A DNA stretch of 64,000 nucleotides from Paenibacillus timonensis (GCF_022427145.1 NZ_JAKSXN010000019.1:1-64000); one strand, 5' to 3'. Positions 1-8,727 are shown, numbered from the stretch's first letter. Notes: generated by a model not told the origin, from the letters alone. Numbers and translations: made by a program.

Positions 1-1
1 C

Positions 2-109
2 CTCGACTACTTCGTGCTTCCTTACCTCCGCAAGCTGTTCCATAAGAAGGATGCCGGAACGCAAACCCCGGCGCCGAAACAACCGCTGAACGCGAAACGC
101 ACGGCGTAA
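2..109 (+). CDS. C-terminal end of an unidentified protein (partial)
   Basis: An open frame enters from the left edge and stops at the TAA at 107-109, giving 35 residues. The visible tail starts with a short hydrophobic/aromatic stretch (LDYFVLPYLRKLF), then a lysine pair, then a Pro/Gln/Lys-rich basic end, which fits a membrane protein ending in the cytoplasm. I do not recognise the family. A hairpin terminator follows at 127-152, supporting a real gene end here. Confidence 0.5.
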   Translation, partial: LDYFVLPYLRKLFHKKDAGTQTPAPKQPLNAKRTA

Positions 110-126
110 TGACTTCATAAACGATT

Positions 127-158
127 GAAGGCCCTCCGGATGGAGGGCCTTCTTCTTT
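127..158. terminator. Bidirectional intrinsic terminator
   Basis: An 11-bp perfect stem (GAAGGCCCTCC / GGAGGGCCTTC) with a four-base loop is followed by TTCTTTAT. It lies between the convergent partial gene and the PAP2 gene and can serve both strands. Confidence 0.8.
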
Positions 159-765
159 ATTGGTTGCTCCGGCGTACGGCACCCCAAGAGCAAATCTCGG
201 CGATCGCCGCGCCCGCCAGAAGGCCGCCGACGATATCGCTGGCGTAATGCACGCCTAAATACAAGCGGCTGACCCCGATCAGCAATAGGATCAGCAACAC
301 GATGGCTGCCCAAACACGGTTCCCCGCCTTCCCGGAACGAAACAGCAGCAGCGCGATCAGCCCGAAGAGAGCGGCGGAGATCATCGCGTTTCCGCTGGGA
401 AAGCTATACCCGTCCGGTACGACAAGGCTCTCCCACAAGTCAGGACGCTCACGGGTGTACAAGGCTTTTAGCAGTTTGTTGAGCAGCCACCCGCCAATCA
501 GGCTGATCGTCAGCCAAACCGCGTACCGACCGTTTCGCAAAAACACCAGCGTCCAGATCAGGGTAATCAGAAGCACCACAACGAATCCGGTCGTCGTTCC
601 CAACTCGGAGATCCCTTTCACCACTGGAGTCAAGCTGTCGTTCCGCAGCCCGAAGAAGAAATCTCCGATGGCGCGATCGATTGAGCGCAGTCCCTCCGTA
701 TTTATCAGCCCGCCCAGCACCGCAAACAAGACGGCAAGCAAAATCGGCCATATCCATTTTTTCAA
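157..765 (-). CDS. PAP2-superfamily membrane phosphatase
   Basis: About 202 aa integral membrane protein of the type 2 phosphatidic acid phosphatase superfamily, likely acting on lipid phosphates or undecaprenyl pyrophosphate at the outer face of the membrane. Motif 1 (K...RERP, residues 100-108), motif 2 (PSGN, 123-126) and motif 3 (SRLYLGVHYASD, 166-177) are all present among six hydrophobic segments. The histidine usual in motif 2 (PSGH) is an asparagine here. I chose the TTG at 765 because GGGGAG lies six bases upstream; the longer frame starts inside that ribosome binding site. Specific substrate not predictable. Confidence 0.85.
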   Translation of the reverse strand: MKKWIWPILLAVLFAVLGGLINTEGLRSIDRAIGDFFFGLRNDSLTPVVKGISELGTTTGFVVVLLITLIWTLVFLRNGRYAVWLTISLIGGWLLNKLLKALYTRERPDLWESLVVPDGYSFPSGNAMISAALFGLIALLLFRSGKAGNRVWAAIVLLILLLIGVSRLYLGVHYASDIVGGLLAGAAIAEICSWGAVRRSNQ

Positions 766-906
766 AAGAAGCTCCCCTCTCCCCAAACGTTAGCCCGAAT
801 CCAGAATATTTTACCGGGAAACCGGATTTTTCGGCAACCCTTTTATTTCAAATTTAATTCGTTCTCGGCTCCGCAAGGAAAGAATATCCGCTAGACCCGC
901 AATAAT

Positions 907-956
907 ATACTTACTATACTTATATATTGACTAAGTTAGGAACCTTGGACTACAAT
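907..956 (+). promoter_or_regulatory. Promoter of trhO operon with upstream element shared with sodA
   Basis: TTGACT at 927-932 and TACAAT at 951-956 with an 18-bp spacer form a sigma-A type promoter. The 29 bases 907-935 match the sodA promoter region 2947-2975 at 24 positions, at the same distance from the -35 box. It contains a direct repeat TATACTTA. Confidence 0.7.
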
Positions 957-996
957 GCAGTAGAATTCAACATAGAATAGATAGGTGATTTAAATA

Positions 997-1890
997 ATGG
1001 AACAACACGCCTACCGCGTATTATTATTTTATAAGTTTGTCCGGATCGAGGATCCCGCCGCCTTTACCGCCGAGCATCTGCAGTACTGCAAAGAACTGGG
1101 GCTCAAGGGACGGATCCTGATTGCTGCCGAAGGCATCAACGGGACGTTGTCCGGCACGGTGGAGCAGACCGAGAAGTATATGAACGATCTCAGAGCCAAT
1201 CCGCTGTTCGCCGACATCGTGTTCAAGATTGACGAAGCCAACGCCCATACGTTCAAGAAGATGTTCGTTCGCCATAAAAAAGAGCTGGTCACCTTCCGCT
1301 ACGAGGAGGAACTGGACCCGAACGTCATTAGCGGCATACGCCTCTCCCCCGTCGAGTTTTACGAGCAGCTGCAGCAGGACGACGTGATCGTACTGGACGG
1401 GCGCAACGATTACGAATACGACATCGGCCATTTTCGCGGAGCGATTCGGCCGGATATCGACTCCTTCCGCGAGTTTCCGGAATGGATTCGGCAGAACCTG
1501 AGCGAGCACAAGGATAAGAAAATTCTGACTTATTGCACCGGGGGTATCCGCTGCGAGAAGCTGACCGGCTTCCTGCTGAATGAAGGTTTCAGCGACGTTG
1601 CTCAACTGGAGGGCGGAATCGTCACTTACGGCAAAGATCCGCAGGTGAACGGACGTCTGTTTGACGGTAAATGCTACGTCTTCGACGAGCGGATCTCCGT
1701 GCCGATCAACCGGACGGAGGAAGACGTCGTGATCGGCAGCTGCCATCACTGCGACACGACGCACGACCGATATATCAATTGCCCCGTCTGCAACCTGCAG
1801 TACGTATGCTGCGAGGATTGCGAAGACGAGCATCACGGCTTCTGTTCGGAAACCTGCCGGGAGGCGGCCCTCGCCGTCCCGCAAAGCTAA
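997..1890 (+). CDS. trhO: tRNA uridine-34 hydroxylase TrhO (rhodanese family)
   Basis: 297 aa. Members of this family (YceA/YbfQ/TrhO) make 5-hydroxyuridine at the tRNA wobble base using oxygen. The N-terminal half carries the acylphosphatase-like UPF0176 domain. A rhodanese domain spans roughly 115-215 with the active-site cysteine at 180 in [10 protein letters not shown] cysteine-rich tail (nine Cys between 249 and 287, CxxC pairs) probably binds metal. ATG follows AGGTGA by a normal spacing. It is followed by a cysteine-bearing HTH regulator in the same direction, likely cotranscribed. Confidence 0.92.
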   Translation: MEQHAYRVLLFYKFVRIEDPAAFTAEHLQYCKELGLKGRILIAAEGINGTLSGTVEQTEKYMNDLRANPLFADIVFKIDEANAHTFKKMFVRHKKELVTFRYEEELDPNVISGIRLSPVEFYEQLQQDDVIVLDGRNDYEYDIGHFRGAIRPDIDSFREFPEWIRQNLSEHKDKKILTYCTGGIRCEKLTGFLLNEGFSDVAQLEGGIVTYGKDPQVNGRLFDGKCYVFDERISVPINRTEEDVVIGSCHHCDTTHDRYINCPVCNLQYVCCEDCEDEHHGFCSETCREAALAVPQS

Positions 1891-1929
1891 GGACCGCCGG
1901 AACCTATCACCCGAGAGGGAGTGTCACGC

Positions 1930-2568
1930 ATGAACGCGAACAAAGATCTTTCTACCCGCGAGCGGATTCTTCATCTGATGAAAACCGCTGGACCTCTTAG
2001 CGCTAAGGAACTCACGACGGAGCTGCAGATCACGGAAATGGCCGTGCGCCGGCATCTCGGCACCATGGAGCGCGACGGACTAATCGAGTCGAAAATGATC
2101 CGGCAAACGCCGGGACGGCCAACGGCGGTGTATGGATTAACCGACCTGGCCGAGGGGCTTTTTCCGAAAAAATACCATTCGCTTACGCTGGACCTGCTGG
2201 ACGAACTGGCCGAGGAAAGCGGCGAAGACATGGTTGACCGCCTGTTCGACCGCCGCAAGGAGAAGCTCAGCCGCAAATACATGGCTGACATGCAAGGCAA
2301 AACGCTAAACGACAAAGTGCGGACGCTCTCGGAAATCCAAAACGACAACGGCTATATGACCGAGCTCCAGCAAACCGACGGCGGCGAATACGTGCTTATG
2401 GAGCATAACTGCCCGATCTCGCAAATCGCCAACCGCTACAACCATGCCTGCGACTGCGAGCTCAATTTGTTCGAATCGCTGCTGGACGCTGACGTGGAGC
2501 GCACGGAATGCTTGGCCCAGCAAGGCAAGAAATGCGTATATGTGATCCGCCAGCGCAACCGGCAATAA
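1930..2568 (+). CDS. Cysteine-bearing winged-helix regulator (COG2345/SufR-like)
   Basis: 212 aa. Residues about 10-70 form a winged helix of the ArsR/DeoR-like type (LTTELQITEMAVRRHLGTME). The C-terminal part has Cys at 161, 174, 176, 194 and 202, a layout reminiscent of SufR-type repressors that sense iron-sulfur status through a cluster; whether a cluster is bound here is inference. Start ATG 1930 was chosen because the GAGAGGGAG ribosome binding site at 1912-1921 overlaps the upstream GTG. The gene follows trhO by 39 bp. An oxidative or Fe-S stress role is suggested by trhO and sodA nearby and by their shared promoter element. Confidence 0.8.
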   Translation: MNANKDLSTRERILHLMKTAGPLSAKELTTELQITEMAVRRHLGTMERDGLIESKMIRQTPGRPTAVYGLTDLAEGLFPKKYHSLTLDLLDELAEESGEDMVDRLFDRRKEKLSRKYMADMQGKTLNDKVRTLSEIQNDNGYMTELQQTDGGEYVLMEHNCPISQIANRYNHACDCELNLFESLLDADVERTECLAQQGKKCVYVIRQRNRQ

Positions 2569-2571
2569 CAG

Positions 2572-2598
2572 AAAAAGCAGCCCAAGGGCTGCTTTTTT
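2572..2598. terminator. Bidirectional terminator between regulator and DUF1450 gene
   Basis: AGCAGCCC-AA-GGGCTGCT stem flanked by A5 on the left and T6 on the right, so it can terminate both converging genes. Confidence 0.9.
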
Positions 2599-2603
2599 GC
2601 TGG

Positions 2604-2855
2604 TTATATGTCATAGACGCTTAATTCGTCTTCGATGGCTTGCTTGACGAGCCGAATGCACTCCTCCGTCGTTTTGGCGGCGACCCGTTTGCCATTCACC
2701 AGCGCGTACGGTCTAAGCTTACATAAGCCGCATAAACTAAGACAGTCCTGGCGCATCACGGCGATTTCGGGATAGTCCTCTTCCAGCTTCTCCAGTTCAA
2801 GCGCACTCATCAGGTTGCTGTCGCATACCTCGACGATGACGATGCCCAACCCCAT
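2604..2855 (-). CDS. DUF1450 family protein (YuzB-like)
   Basis: 83 aa cytoplasmic protein. It has the family pattern of a conserved N-terminal cysteine (VEVCDSNL), a central CLSLCGLC cluster, and the segment PYALVNGKRV. The cysteine arrangement recalls a thioredoxin-like ferredoxin fold, but no function is established. ATG 2855 is preferred over the in-frame GTG at 2867 because GGTGAG lies 6-11 bases upstream of the ATG and overlaps the GTG. Confidence 0.8.
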   Translation of the reverse strand: MGLGIVIVEVCDSNLMSALELEKLEEDYPEIAVMRQDCLSLCGLCKLRPYALVNGKRVAAKTTEECIRLVKQAIEDELSVYDI

Positions 2856-2946
2856 GACGTCTCTCACCCCAAACTATGACTTACTCTGCTTGAACCATCA
2901 TTATGAGGATCGTGAATCCATTTGTCAATGCTTCGAACGATTTAAC

Positions 2947-2995
2947 ATACTTAACATACATTTATGTTGACTAAGGCGAGGTGCAGATTTATAAT
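2947..2995 (+). promoter_or_regulatory. sodA promoter with upstream repeated element
   Basis: TTGACT (2967-2972) and a perfect TATAAT (2990-2995) with a 17-bp spacer. A 9-base direct repeat TTAACATAC lies just upstream, and 2947-2975 matches the trhO promoter at 24 of 29 bases, suggesting a shared regulator. Confidence 0.85.
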
Positions 2996-3047
2996 TAGAT
3001 TTGTCGGAATTACTATTACATATCGGAGAAGAAAGGATTGATTCGAA

Positions 3048-3665
3048 ATGGCACATCAATTGCCTGCATTGCCTTACCCGAACAACGCGCTTGAGCCTCA
3101 TATCGATGAAACAACGATGATGATTCACCATGATCGTCACCATAATACGTACGTAACGAACCTGAACGCAGCTCTGGAATCCGCTCCGGAACTGCAATCC
3201 AAATCCGTGGAAGAACTGATCGCCGATCTGGACAGCGTACCGGAAAGCATCCGTACCGCAGTTCGCAACAACGGCGGCGGCCACGCCAACCACTCCTTGT
3301 TCTGGGAAACGATCGGCCCGAACGGCGGCGGCCAACCTTCCGGCAAGCTGGCTGATGCCATCAACAGCGAACTGGGCGGCTTCGACAAGTTTAAGGAAGA
3401 CTTCAGCAAAGCGGCGACGACTCGTTTCGGCAGCGGTTGGGCCTTCCTGGCCGTGGACGGCAACGGCAAATTGTCCGTATACAGCTTGCCAAACCAAGAC
3501 TCCCCAATCATGGAAGGCAAAACGCCGATCCTTGGTCTGGACGTATGGGAGCACGCTTATTACCTGAAATACCAAAACAAACGTCCTGACTACATCGCCG
3601 CTTTCTTCAACGTGATCAACTGGTCCGAAGTGGAGAAACGTTACGAAGCAGCATTGAACAAATAA
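3048..3665 (+). CDS. sodA: Superoxide dismutase, Mn/Fe type
   Basis: 205 aa, the normal length of the Mn/Fe family. It converts superoxide to hydrogen peroxide and oxygen in the cytoplasm. The four metal ligands are His27, His82, Asp165 and His169; the last two lie in DVWEHAYY. The GHANHSLFW segment and a glycine-rich NGGGQPSG follow the Mn-type pattern, so manganese is the likely metal. It has its own strong promoter and terminator and so is monocistronic. Confidence 0.97.
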   Translation: MAHQLPALPYPNNALEPHIDETTMMIHHDRHHNTYVTNLNAALESAPELQSKSVEELIADLDSVPESIRTAVRNNGGGHANHSLFWETIGPNGGGQPSGKLADAINSELGGFDKFKEDFSKAATTRFGSGWAFLAVDGNGKLSVYSLPNQDSPIMEGKTPILGLDVWEHAYYLKYQNKRPDYIAAFFNVINWSEVEKRYEAALNK

Positions 3666-3698
3666 GCAGGAATGCAGGCTAAGCGCCTGCATCTATAC

Positions 3699-3748
3699 AA
3701 AGGGTGTCCCGATGGACCGGCTTGCCGGCTCCTGGGGACACCCTTTTT
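3699..3748 (+). terminator. sodA terminator
   Basis: Stem AAAGGGTGTCCC pairs with GGGACACCCTTT, enclosing an inner CCGG-CTTG-CCGG hairpin, and is followed by a T run. A smaller hairpin (GCAGG/CCTGC) without a T run lies just before it. Confidence 0.85.
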
Positions 3749-3786
3749 GATCCGCTCGAAACTCCACGACCGCCGTTCTTCGCACC

Positions 3787-4812
3787 TTACGCCTTTCGGG
3801 CGACCGAATCGCGCACCACCAGCGTCGGCTCGACCTGCCAATGGATCGCTTCCCGGGTACGGCCAAGCTCCGACAACAGCAGGCTGATCGCCGCATCGCA
3901 CATGCGCTCCTTCTCCACCCGCATCGTCGTCATATTTAACCCTTCCCCGTTCACGTAAGGTAAATCATCAAACCCGGCGATGGAGACGTCCTCCGGCATG
4001 CGCTTGTTTCTTTCCTTCAACAGTCCGGCAAGCAAATAAGCAATTCGATCATTCCCGCAAAAAAACGCCGTCGGCCATTCGCCAAGCCCATCCAGAAAAG
4101 CCGCCATCTCCGCCGTGGTACAGTCATACCCTTGGGAGGTCGTCAAGCAATCCGCTCCCCGGATCTCCAGCCCCTGCTCCTTCATCGCTTTCTCGTACCC
4201 GAACCAGCGCTCCTCGTGACTGGTCGACAGGTTCGTCGGCCCGATAAACCCGATTCGCCGGTGACCGGCCGCAATCAAATGCGAGACGGCCGCATAGGCC
4301 CCCTCCAAATTGGCCGAGGTGACGGCCGGACAAGGCAGATCGCGGTAATAGGAATCCATCAGCACAAGCGGCGTATCCAGCTCCCAAATGCGCTCCGCAT
4401 AGGCCCGTTCGGCGATGCCGAACAGTATCACGCCCCGGTACGGAATGTCGGCGAACGGTCCCGGCAGCGACCGCGCGGTTTCCGTCTCCCGGTCGAGCGG
4501 GGTAATGACGGCGTTTAAGCCTTTTTTGCGTGCACTTCGTTCCAAACCCCAAATCATGTCGTGGAAAAATTGAAAATGATCATTATCCTGATAGCTCATG
4601 ATCCGTTCGGGAACGAGCACCAGGATATTTGCCTTTCCGCTCTCCTGGGGCGCGTAGGGACCGTACCCCATCTCCCGGGCGGTTTGTTGCACGAGACGGC
4701 GCATCTCCTCGCTGACGCCCTTTTTGTTCATCAGCGCCAGGGACACCGCATTTTTGGAAATATGGAGTTGGTCGGCGATATCCTGCATGGAGATTTTCTT
4801 TTTGCGGCCCAT
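3787..4812 (-). CDS. LacI-family transcriptional regulator
   Basis: 341 aa. The N-terminal LacI-type HTH (ISMQDIADQLHISKNAVSLA, about 6-25) precedes a periplasmic-binding-protein-like effector domain. The start at 4812 is preferred to the in-frame ATG at 4821, since AAAGGA touches the latter and sits 9 bases from the former. It is divergent from a ROK sugar kinase and manA, so it most likely represses them in response to a hexose or a phosphorylated sugar; the effector is not evident. It may also control its own expression from the shared intergenic region. Confidence 0.9.
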   Translation of the reverse strand: MGRKKKISMQDIADQLHISKNAVSLALMNKKGVSEEMRRLVQQTAREMGYGPYAPQESGKANILVLVPERIMSYQDNDHFQFFHDMIWGLERSARKKGLNAVITPLDRETETARSLPGPFADIPYRGVILFGIAERAYAERIWELDTPLVLMDSYYRDLPCPAVTSANLEGAYAAVSHLIAAGHRRIGFIGPTNLSTSHEERWFGYEKAMKEQGLEIRGADCLTTSQGYDCTTAEMAAFLDGLGEWPTAFFCGNDRIAYLLAGLLKERNKRMPEDVSIAGFDDLPYVNGEGLNMTTMRVEKERMCDAAISLLLSELGRTREAIHWQVEPTLVVRDSVARKA

Positions 4813-4861
4813 TCTTTTCATTCCTTTCGAAACATGCTACACTTAGCCTACATCCTACTTT

Positions 4862-4878
4862 ACAAATACTAGTTTTGT
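4862..4878. promoter_or_regulatory. Candidate LacI-type operator (imperfect dyad)
   Basis: ACAAATACTAGTTTTGT, an imperfect inverted repeat around CTAG, lies between the divergent LacI gene and ROK kinase gene. On the minus strand it overlaps a possible TTGACA -35 box. Only position and symmetry support it. Confidence 0.35.
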
Positions 4879-4929
4879 CAAGTTTGTCAAGCTACGAAGA
4901 TTTCTACACTTCCACAGGAGGAATGAACG

Positions 4930-5844
4930 TTGAGTTATGCAATAGGTATCGACATCGGCGGCACGAAAACCGCCATCGGGCTGGTTAGCGCGGATGGCGA
5001 GGTTCGAGCGAAGGTCTCCCTGCCGACGGACCAGACGGTGGCGCCGGACATCATGGTCGACCGGATGGCTGCCGCGATCCAGGACATCCTCGCCGCACAA
5101 GGCGTGCATCAAGCCGAACTTATAGGAATCGGGGTCGGAGCTCCAGGCCCGTTGAATACAAAGGAAGGAAAAATCGCCGAGCCGCCGAATTTGCGAAGCT
5201 GGTGGAACTTCCCCGTCGTCGCCTCGCTGGCACGTTATTTCAGCTTGCAAATCCGGCTCGAGAACGATGCTACCGCTGCCGCCCTGGCCGAAAAATGGCT
5301 TGGGGCCGCCAAGGATGCCGAACACTTCGTGTTCGTGACGATCAGCACGGGCATCGGCGCCGGGATCTACTCCCACGGCAAGCTGATCACCGGAGCTTCC
5401 GGCAATGCCGGCGACGTCGGGCATTTCGTCGTTGACCCTTCCGCCGGCACCTGCGTGTGCGGACAGAAAGGGTGCTGGGAATACGTGGCCTCCGGCACGG
5501 CGGTCGCGAGACAAGCCTCGGCCCTGCTCAGCCGGGAAGTTTCCTCGAAAGAAGCTTTTGATCTGGCGGCAGCCGGGCATACTTCAATTCAGGAGCTTGT
5601 CGCCAAGGTATTTGAAAATATCGGCGTAGGTTGCGTAACCCTGATCAATACGTTTGATCCGGAGAAGCTGGTCATCGGCGGCGGCGTCTCCCAGGTTGGC
5701 GCTCCGATGTTTGAGGCCGTGCGGGAGTACGTGTCCAAGTATGCGCTGAACCCTTCGGGCCGGCAAACGCCGATCGTTCCCGCCGCCCTTCATCAAGACG
5801 CTGGCTTGATCGGCGCCGCCGCATTAGTTCATATTCCATACTGA
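4930..5844 (+). CDS. ROK-family sugar kinase (fructokinase/glucokinase type)
   Basis: 304 aa. ROK kinases phosphorylate hexoses with ATP. Phosphate-binding DIGGTKT is at 8-14, the catalytic aspartate is Asp113 in LENDATAAA, and the ROK zinc site is His165 with CVCGQKGCWE (Cys175, Cys177, Cys182). The start is a TTG at 4930 placed 8-9 bases after GGAGG; the ATG at 4923 is out of frame. manA follows 28 bp downstream, so together they would feed fructose, mannose or glucose into fructose-6-phosphate. The exact substrate cannot be read from sequence. Confidence 0.88.
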   Translation: MSYAIGIDIGGTKTAIGLVSADGEVRAKVSLPTDQTVAPDIMVDRMAAAIQDILAAQGVHQAELIGIGVGAPGPLNTKEGKIAEPPNLRSWWNFPVVASLARYFSLQIRLENDATAAALAEKWLGAAKDAEHFVFVTISTGIGAGIYSHGKLITGASGNAGDVGHFVVDPSAGTCVCGQKGCWEYVASGTAVARQASALLSREVSSKEAFDLAAAGHTSIQELVAKVFENIGVGCVTLINTFDPEKLVIGGGVSQVGAPMFEAVREYVSKYALNPSGRQTPIVPAALHQDAGLIGAAALVHIPY

Positions 5845-5872
5845 TCCATAGAGATAAAGGAGTCCGATAACC

Positions 5873-6820
5873 ATGAATGAACCGATTTTTTTGCAGCCGA
5901 TTTTCCAAGAGCGTATTTGGGGGGGAACGAAGCTAAAAGACCTGTTCGGCTACGACATCCCGAATGACCATACCGGCGAATGCTGGGCCGTATCCGCGCA
6001 TCCCAACGGACAGAGCATCGTGAAGAACGGGTCGTACCAAGGCACGAAGCTGGGCGATTTGTGGACCTCGCATCCTGAACTGTTCCGCTCCTCATCCAAG
6101 GTATTCCCGCTGCTGACGAAAATTCTCGACGCTTCCGACGATCTGTCAGTGCAGGTGCACCCGGACGACGCCTATGCCGGCCAACACGAAAACGGCGAGC
6201 TCGGCAAAACCGAATGCTGGTACATCGTGGATGCCGAACCCGGTGCCGTGATCATTTACGGCCATGAAGCGAAAACGAAAGAAGAGCTCGTCTCGATGAT
6301 CGAGAACGGCGAGTGGGACCAATTCCTGACCAAAGTGCCGGTTAAACCGGGCGACTTCTTCTATGTCCCTAGCGGCACGCTGCATGCGCTTGGCAAAGGC
6401 ATCGTGGTGCTTGAAACGCAGCAAAGCTCGGATACGACCTACCGCGTATATGACTATGACCGCCGTGACAAGAACGGCAACACCCGCGAGCTGCATTTGG
6501 AGAAAGCAATCGACGTCACCACCGTACCGCAAGCCTATGTACCGGTTTCATACGAAACCACGCAGAAAGGCGGCCTGACGGTCACCTCCTTCGTCTCCAA
6601 TTCCTTCTTTACGGTGGAAAAATGGAATGTTACCGGCGCCGAAACCGAAGTGGCCGCGAACGATAAATATACGATTTTCAGCGTGCTTGCAGGCAGCGGT
6701 ACGTTGACGGCAGACGGCCACAGCTACGAGCTGGCCAAGGGCGAGCATTTTATCCTGCCGGTCGGCTTTGGGCCTTACCGCTTAAGCGGGGAGCTCGAAA
6801 TGATCATGTCCCACGAGTAA
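5873..6820 (+). CDS. manA: Mannose-6-phosphate isomerase, class I
   Basis: 315 aa cupin enzyme that interconverts mannose-6-phosphate and fructose-6-phosphate. Zinc-binding residues are visible in SVQVHPDD (His96) and GKTECWYI (Glu114), and in the VPSGTLHALG segment. The length matches the short Firmicute type. AAGGAG lies upstream of the ATG. It is the second gene of an operon with the ROK kinase and is probably under control of the divergent LacI regulator. Confidence 0.95.
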   Translation: MNEPIFLQPIFQERIWGGTKLKDLFGYDIPNDHTGECWAVSAHPNGQSIVKNGSYQGTKLGDLWTSHPELFRSSSKVFPLLTKILDASDDLSVQVHPDDAYAGQHENGELGKTECWYIVDAEPGAVIIYGHEAKTKEELVSMIENGEWDQFLTKVPVKPGDFFYVPSGTLHALGKGIVVLETQQSSDTTYRVYDYDRRDKNGNTRELHLEKAIDVTTVPQAYVPVSYETTQKGGLTVTSFVSNSFFTVEKWNVTGAETEVAANDKYTIFSVLAGSGTLTADGHSYELAKGEHFILPVGFGPYRLSGELEMIMSHE

Positions 6821-6833
6821 TTCGAACCAAAAT

Positions 6834-6882
6834 AAACGGACGGAAGCAGTCATCCTCAGGATGGCTGTTCCCGTCCGTTTTT
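6834..6882. terminator. Bidirectional terminator between manA and dinB-like gene
   Basis: AAACGGACGG pairs with CCGTCCGTTT around an inner imperfect hairpin (CATCC/GGATG), with T-rich sequence on both outer sides. Confidence 0.8.
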
Positions 6883-6903
6883 GCGTTGCGTTCGTCCGCC
6901 TTA

Positions 6904-7422
6904 TTAAGCCTGCGTATACCGTTCCCGCAAAATTCGCGCATGATGCTCCGCATGCCCCGCGATAATGTAGGCGAAGGCGCGGGCAGAGGCCGGTCCGCCG
7001 GCGGCGGTTCCCATACGGGCCCATGCGGCGTCGTCCAACTGGCGAGCCAACGCCAGCGTCGACTCCCGCACAATCTCGAAGCCGCGCAGCAGCTCTTCTA
7101 ACGACAACCGGTCAAACCCGGCATGACGAGCGAACAACTCCTCATCGAACCCCGGAAGCGGCGTTGTATCGCCGCGGGCGATCCTCAGCAAACGGTAGCT
7201 CATAATCCGCTCCGTATCCGCCATGTGCCCCAGTACTTCTTTGACGCTCCATTTTCCTTCGGCGTACCGGTAATTGGCCTGTGCTTCACTGACTCCGGCC
7301 CATTCTTCGCGGAGAAGCTTGGTCTGCGCCTCCAGAATAGCAAGCAAATCGCCGTCGGGTACCCTATTGATGTAAGGCTCGAAATGTTCTCCGTATTCCC
7401 CTGGCTGCGGTTTAATCAACAT
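6904..7422 (-). CDS. DinB-family putative metal-dependent protein
   Basis: 172 aa four-helix-bundle protein of the DinB/YfiT superfamily. The three family histidines are visible: one in VLGHMADTER and two in the C-terminal IIAGHAEHHARIL, which form the divalent metal site. Related enzymes include bacillithiol transferases and metal-dependent hydrolases, but the substrate is unknown. ATG 7422 lies 9 bases after AGGAGG. Confidence 0.85.
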   Translation of the reverse strand: MLIKPQPGEYGEHFEPYINRVPDGDLLAILEAQTKLLREEWAGVSEAQANYRYAEGKWSVKEVLGHMADTERIMSYRLLRIARGDTTPLPGFDEELFARHAGFDRLSLEELLRGFEIVRESTLALARQLDDAAWARMGTAAGGPASARAFAYIIAGHAEHHARILRERYTQA

Positions 7423-7461
7423 CTCCTCATTCCTCCTCAGGTAGATTGTATGAATGGAACG

Positions 7462-7683
7462 CTACTCTTCTTCCCACACTTCTTCCATTAAAGCGCGGAT
7501 TTGGCGGGTCCTCCGTTCGGTTTCCCGCAGGTTGGGGACCCATTTCCCGCCGTCCCATTCCACGACGTCTCCCGTTTTGGCCGTGGGATCGACCTGAGAA
7601 CGCGGAACATGACGGGTGCTCCCGTCTGACTCCAGGATGCATAATTCACCTTCAAAGCCTTCCACGATATGGATCATGCCCAT
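7462..7683 (-). CDS. DUF3006 family small protein
   Basis: 73 aa. The pattern of a short beta-rich N-terminus (EGFEGELCILESDGS), VPRSQV, a GDVVEWDGGKW turn and a charged C-terminal helix (ETERRTRQIRALMEE) fits DUF3006. These proteins are often encoded beside ComEC/Rec2-like MBL hydrolases, as here: it starts 2 bp after the MBL gene's stop, so the two are cotranscribed and probably act together. Function unknown. Confidence 0.8.
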   Translation of the reverse strand: MGMIHIVEGFEGELCILESDGSTRHVPRSQVDPTAKTGDVVEWDGGKWVPNLRETERRTRQIRALMEEVWEEE

Positions 7684-7685
7684 CC

Positions 7686-8591
7686 TTACCTCTCCGTCGT
7701 GATTTGGTACCCCTTGCCATCGCTCGCGATCTCCACCGTCCCCTTCAAATCGTTGCGGTACACCTCCACCTGCCGCTTAGCCAGCCGGTCCAGGATCGTC
7801 TTCGTCGGATGCCCGTAGGAATTATCGCCCACTTGGATCACGGCGTACATCGGTTTCACCGCATTCAGGAACTTTGCCGTGGTCGACGACTTCGAGCCGT
7901 GGTGCCCAACCAGCAGAACATCGGCGCGCAGATTCGCCCCCGATTCGAGCATCGCCCGTTCGCTTTCGGCTTCCGCATCCCCGGTTAACAGAAAGGAGGT
8001 ACTGCCATAGGTTACCTTGACGACGGCACTCATATTGTTGCTGTCGTCGGTCGCCGTCACTGGGGCCAGCATCTTCACCTGGATCTGCTCGTCCCAGGCT
8101 GGCTCCAAACCCGCTTTGGCGGTCTTGACCTTCAGCCCTTTGCTGCGAATGGAATTCAGCAACGACTCGAACGTTTTCGTATTGGACTGGATCTTCGGCA
8201 TATACACCTCGCCAACGTCCAATCGGTCGATTACCCGGTCCAACCCGCCGATATGATCCGCATCCGGATGCGTCCCGATCACGAGATCCAAGCGACGTAC
8301 CCCATACGCCTGCAAATAACCCAACATCTCCTCCTCCCGGTCATTGTTACCGGCATCGATCAGCATCGTATGCCCGGACGGGCTGATCAGCAGCTGTGAA
8401 GCGCCTTGTCCGACATCCAGAAAAATGACGCGGAGCCGGCTGTCCCCCTTCGTTTCGGAAGCCAATGACGCGTTCTCGGAAGGTTGCCGCAAGGCTTCCT
8501 CCCATCCCTCCGGGGCGCAGCCCGAAATCAAGACGCACAACCATGCCACAAATACGCAAACAACCGTCCATCGTGTCTTCTGTCTACTCAT
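7686..8591 (-). CDS. Secreted lipoprotein MBL-fold hydrolase (ComEC/Rec2-like)
   Basis: 301 aa. The signal peptide ends in a lipobox (LISGC, Cys25), so the mature protein is anchored outside the membrane. The metallo-beta-lactamase domain has GTHPDADHIGG (His108, Asp110, Asp112, His113) and VGHHGSKSS. It resembles the soluble hydrolase domain of the DNA-uptake protein ComEC; extracellular nuclease or phosphodiesterase activity is plausible but unproven. GAGGA upstream of the ATG. Paired with the DUF3006 gene. Confidence 0.88.
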   Translation of the reverse strand: MSRQKTRWTVVCVFVAWLCVLISGCAPEGWEEALRQPSENASLASETKGDSRLRVIFLDVGQGASQLLISPSGHTMLIDAGNNDREEEMLGYLQAYGVRRLDLVIGTHPDADHIGGLDRVIDRLDVGEVYMPKIQSNTKTFESLLNSIRSKGLKVKTAKAGLEPAWDEQIQVKMLAPVTATDDSNNMSAVVKVTYGSTSFLLTGDAEAESERAMLESGANLRADVLLVGHHGSKSSTTAKFLNAVKPMYAVIQVGDNSYGHPTKTILDRLAKRQVEVYRNDLKGTVEIASDGKGYQITTER

Positions 8592-8676
8592 AGATGATAG
8601 TCCTCTTCCCAGAACATTTGTTCCAATTATAGGGGATGCCCGGGCCTAAAATCAACCAAAACTTGCTAACTCGCAC

Positions 8677-8710
8677 AAAAAAAAGAGCCTGCCTTCGCGA
8701 AGGCAGACTC
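8677..8710 (-). terminator. Terminator of the Ig-like repeat gene
   Basis: On the minus strand TCTGCCTTCGCGAAGGCAG forms a strong hairpin followed by a run of T (A7-A8 on the plus strand at 8677-8684). Confidence 0.9.
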
Positions 8711-8727
8711 CTTGAACGCCAATATCC

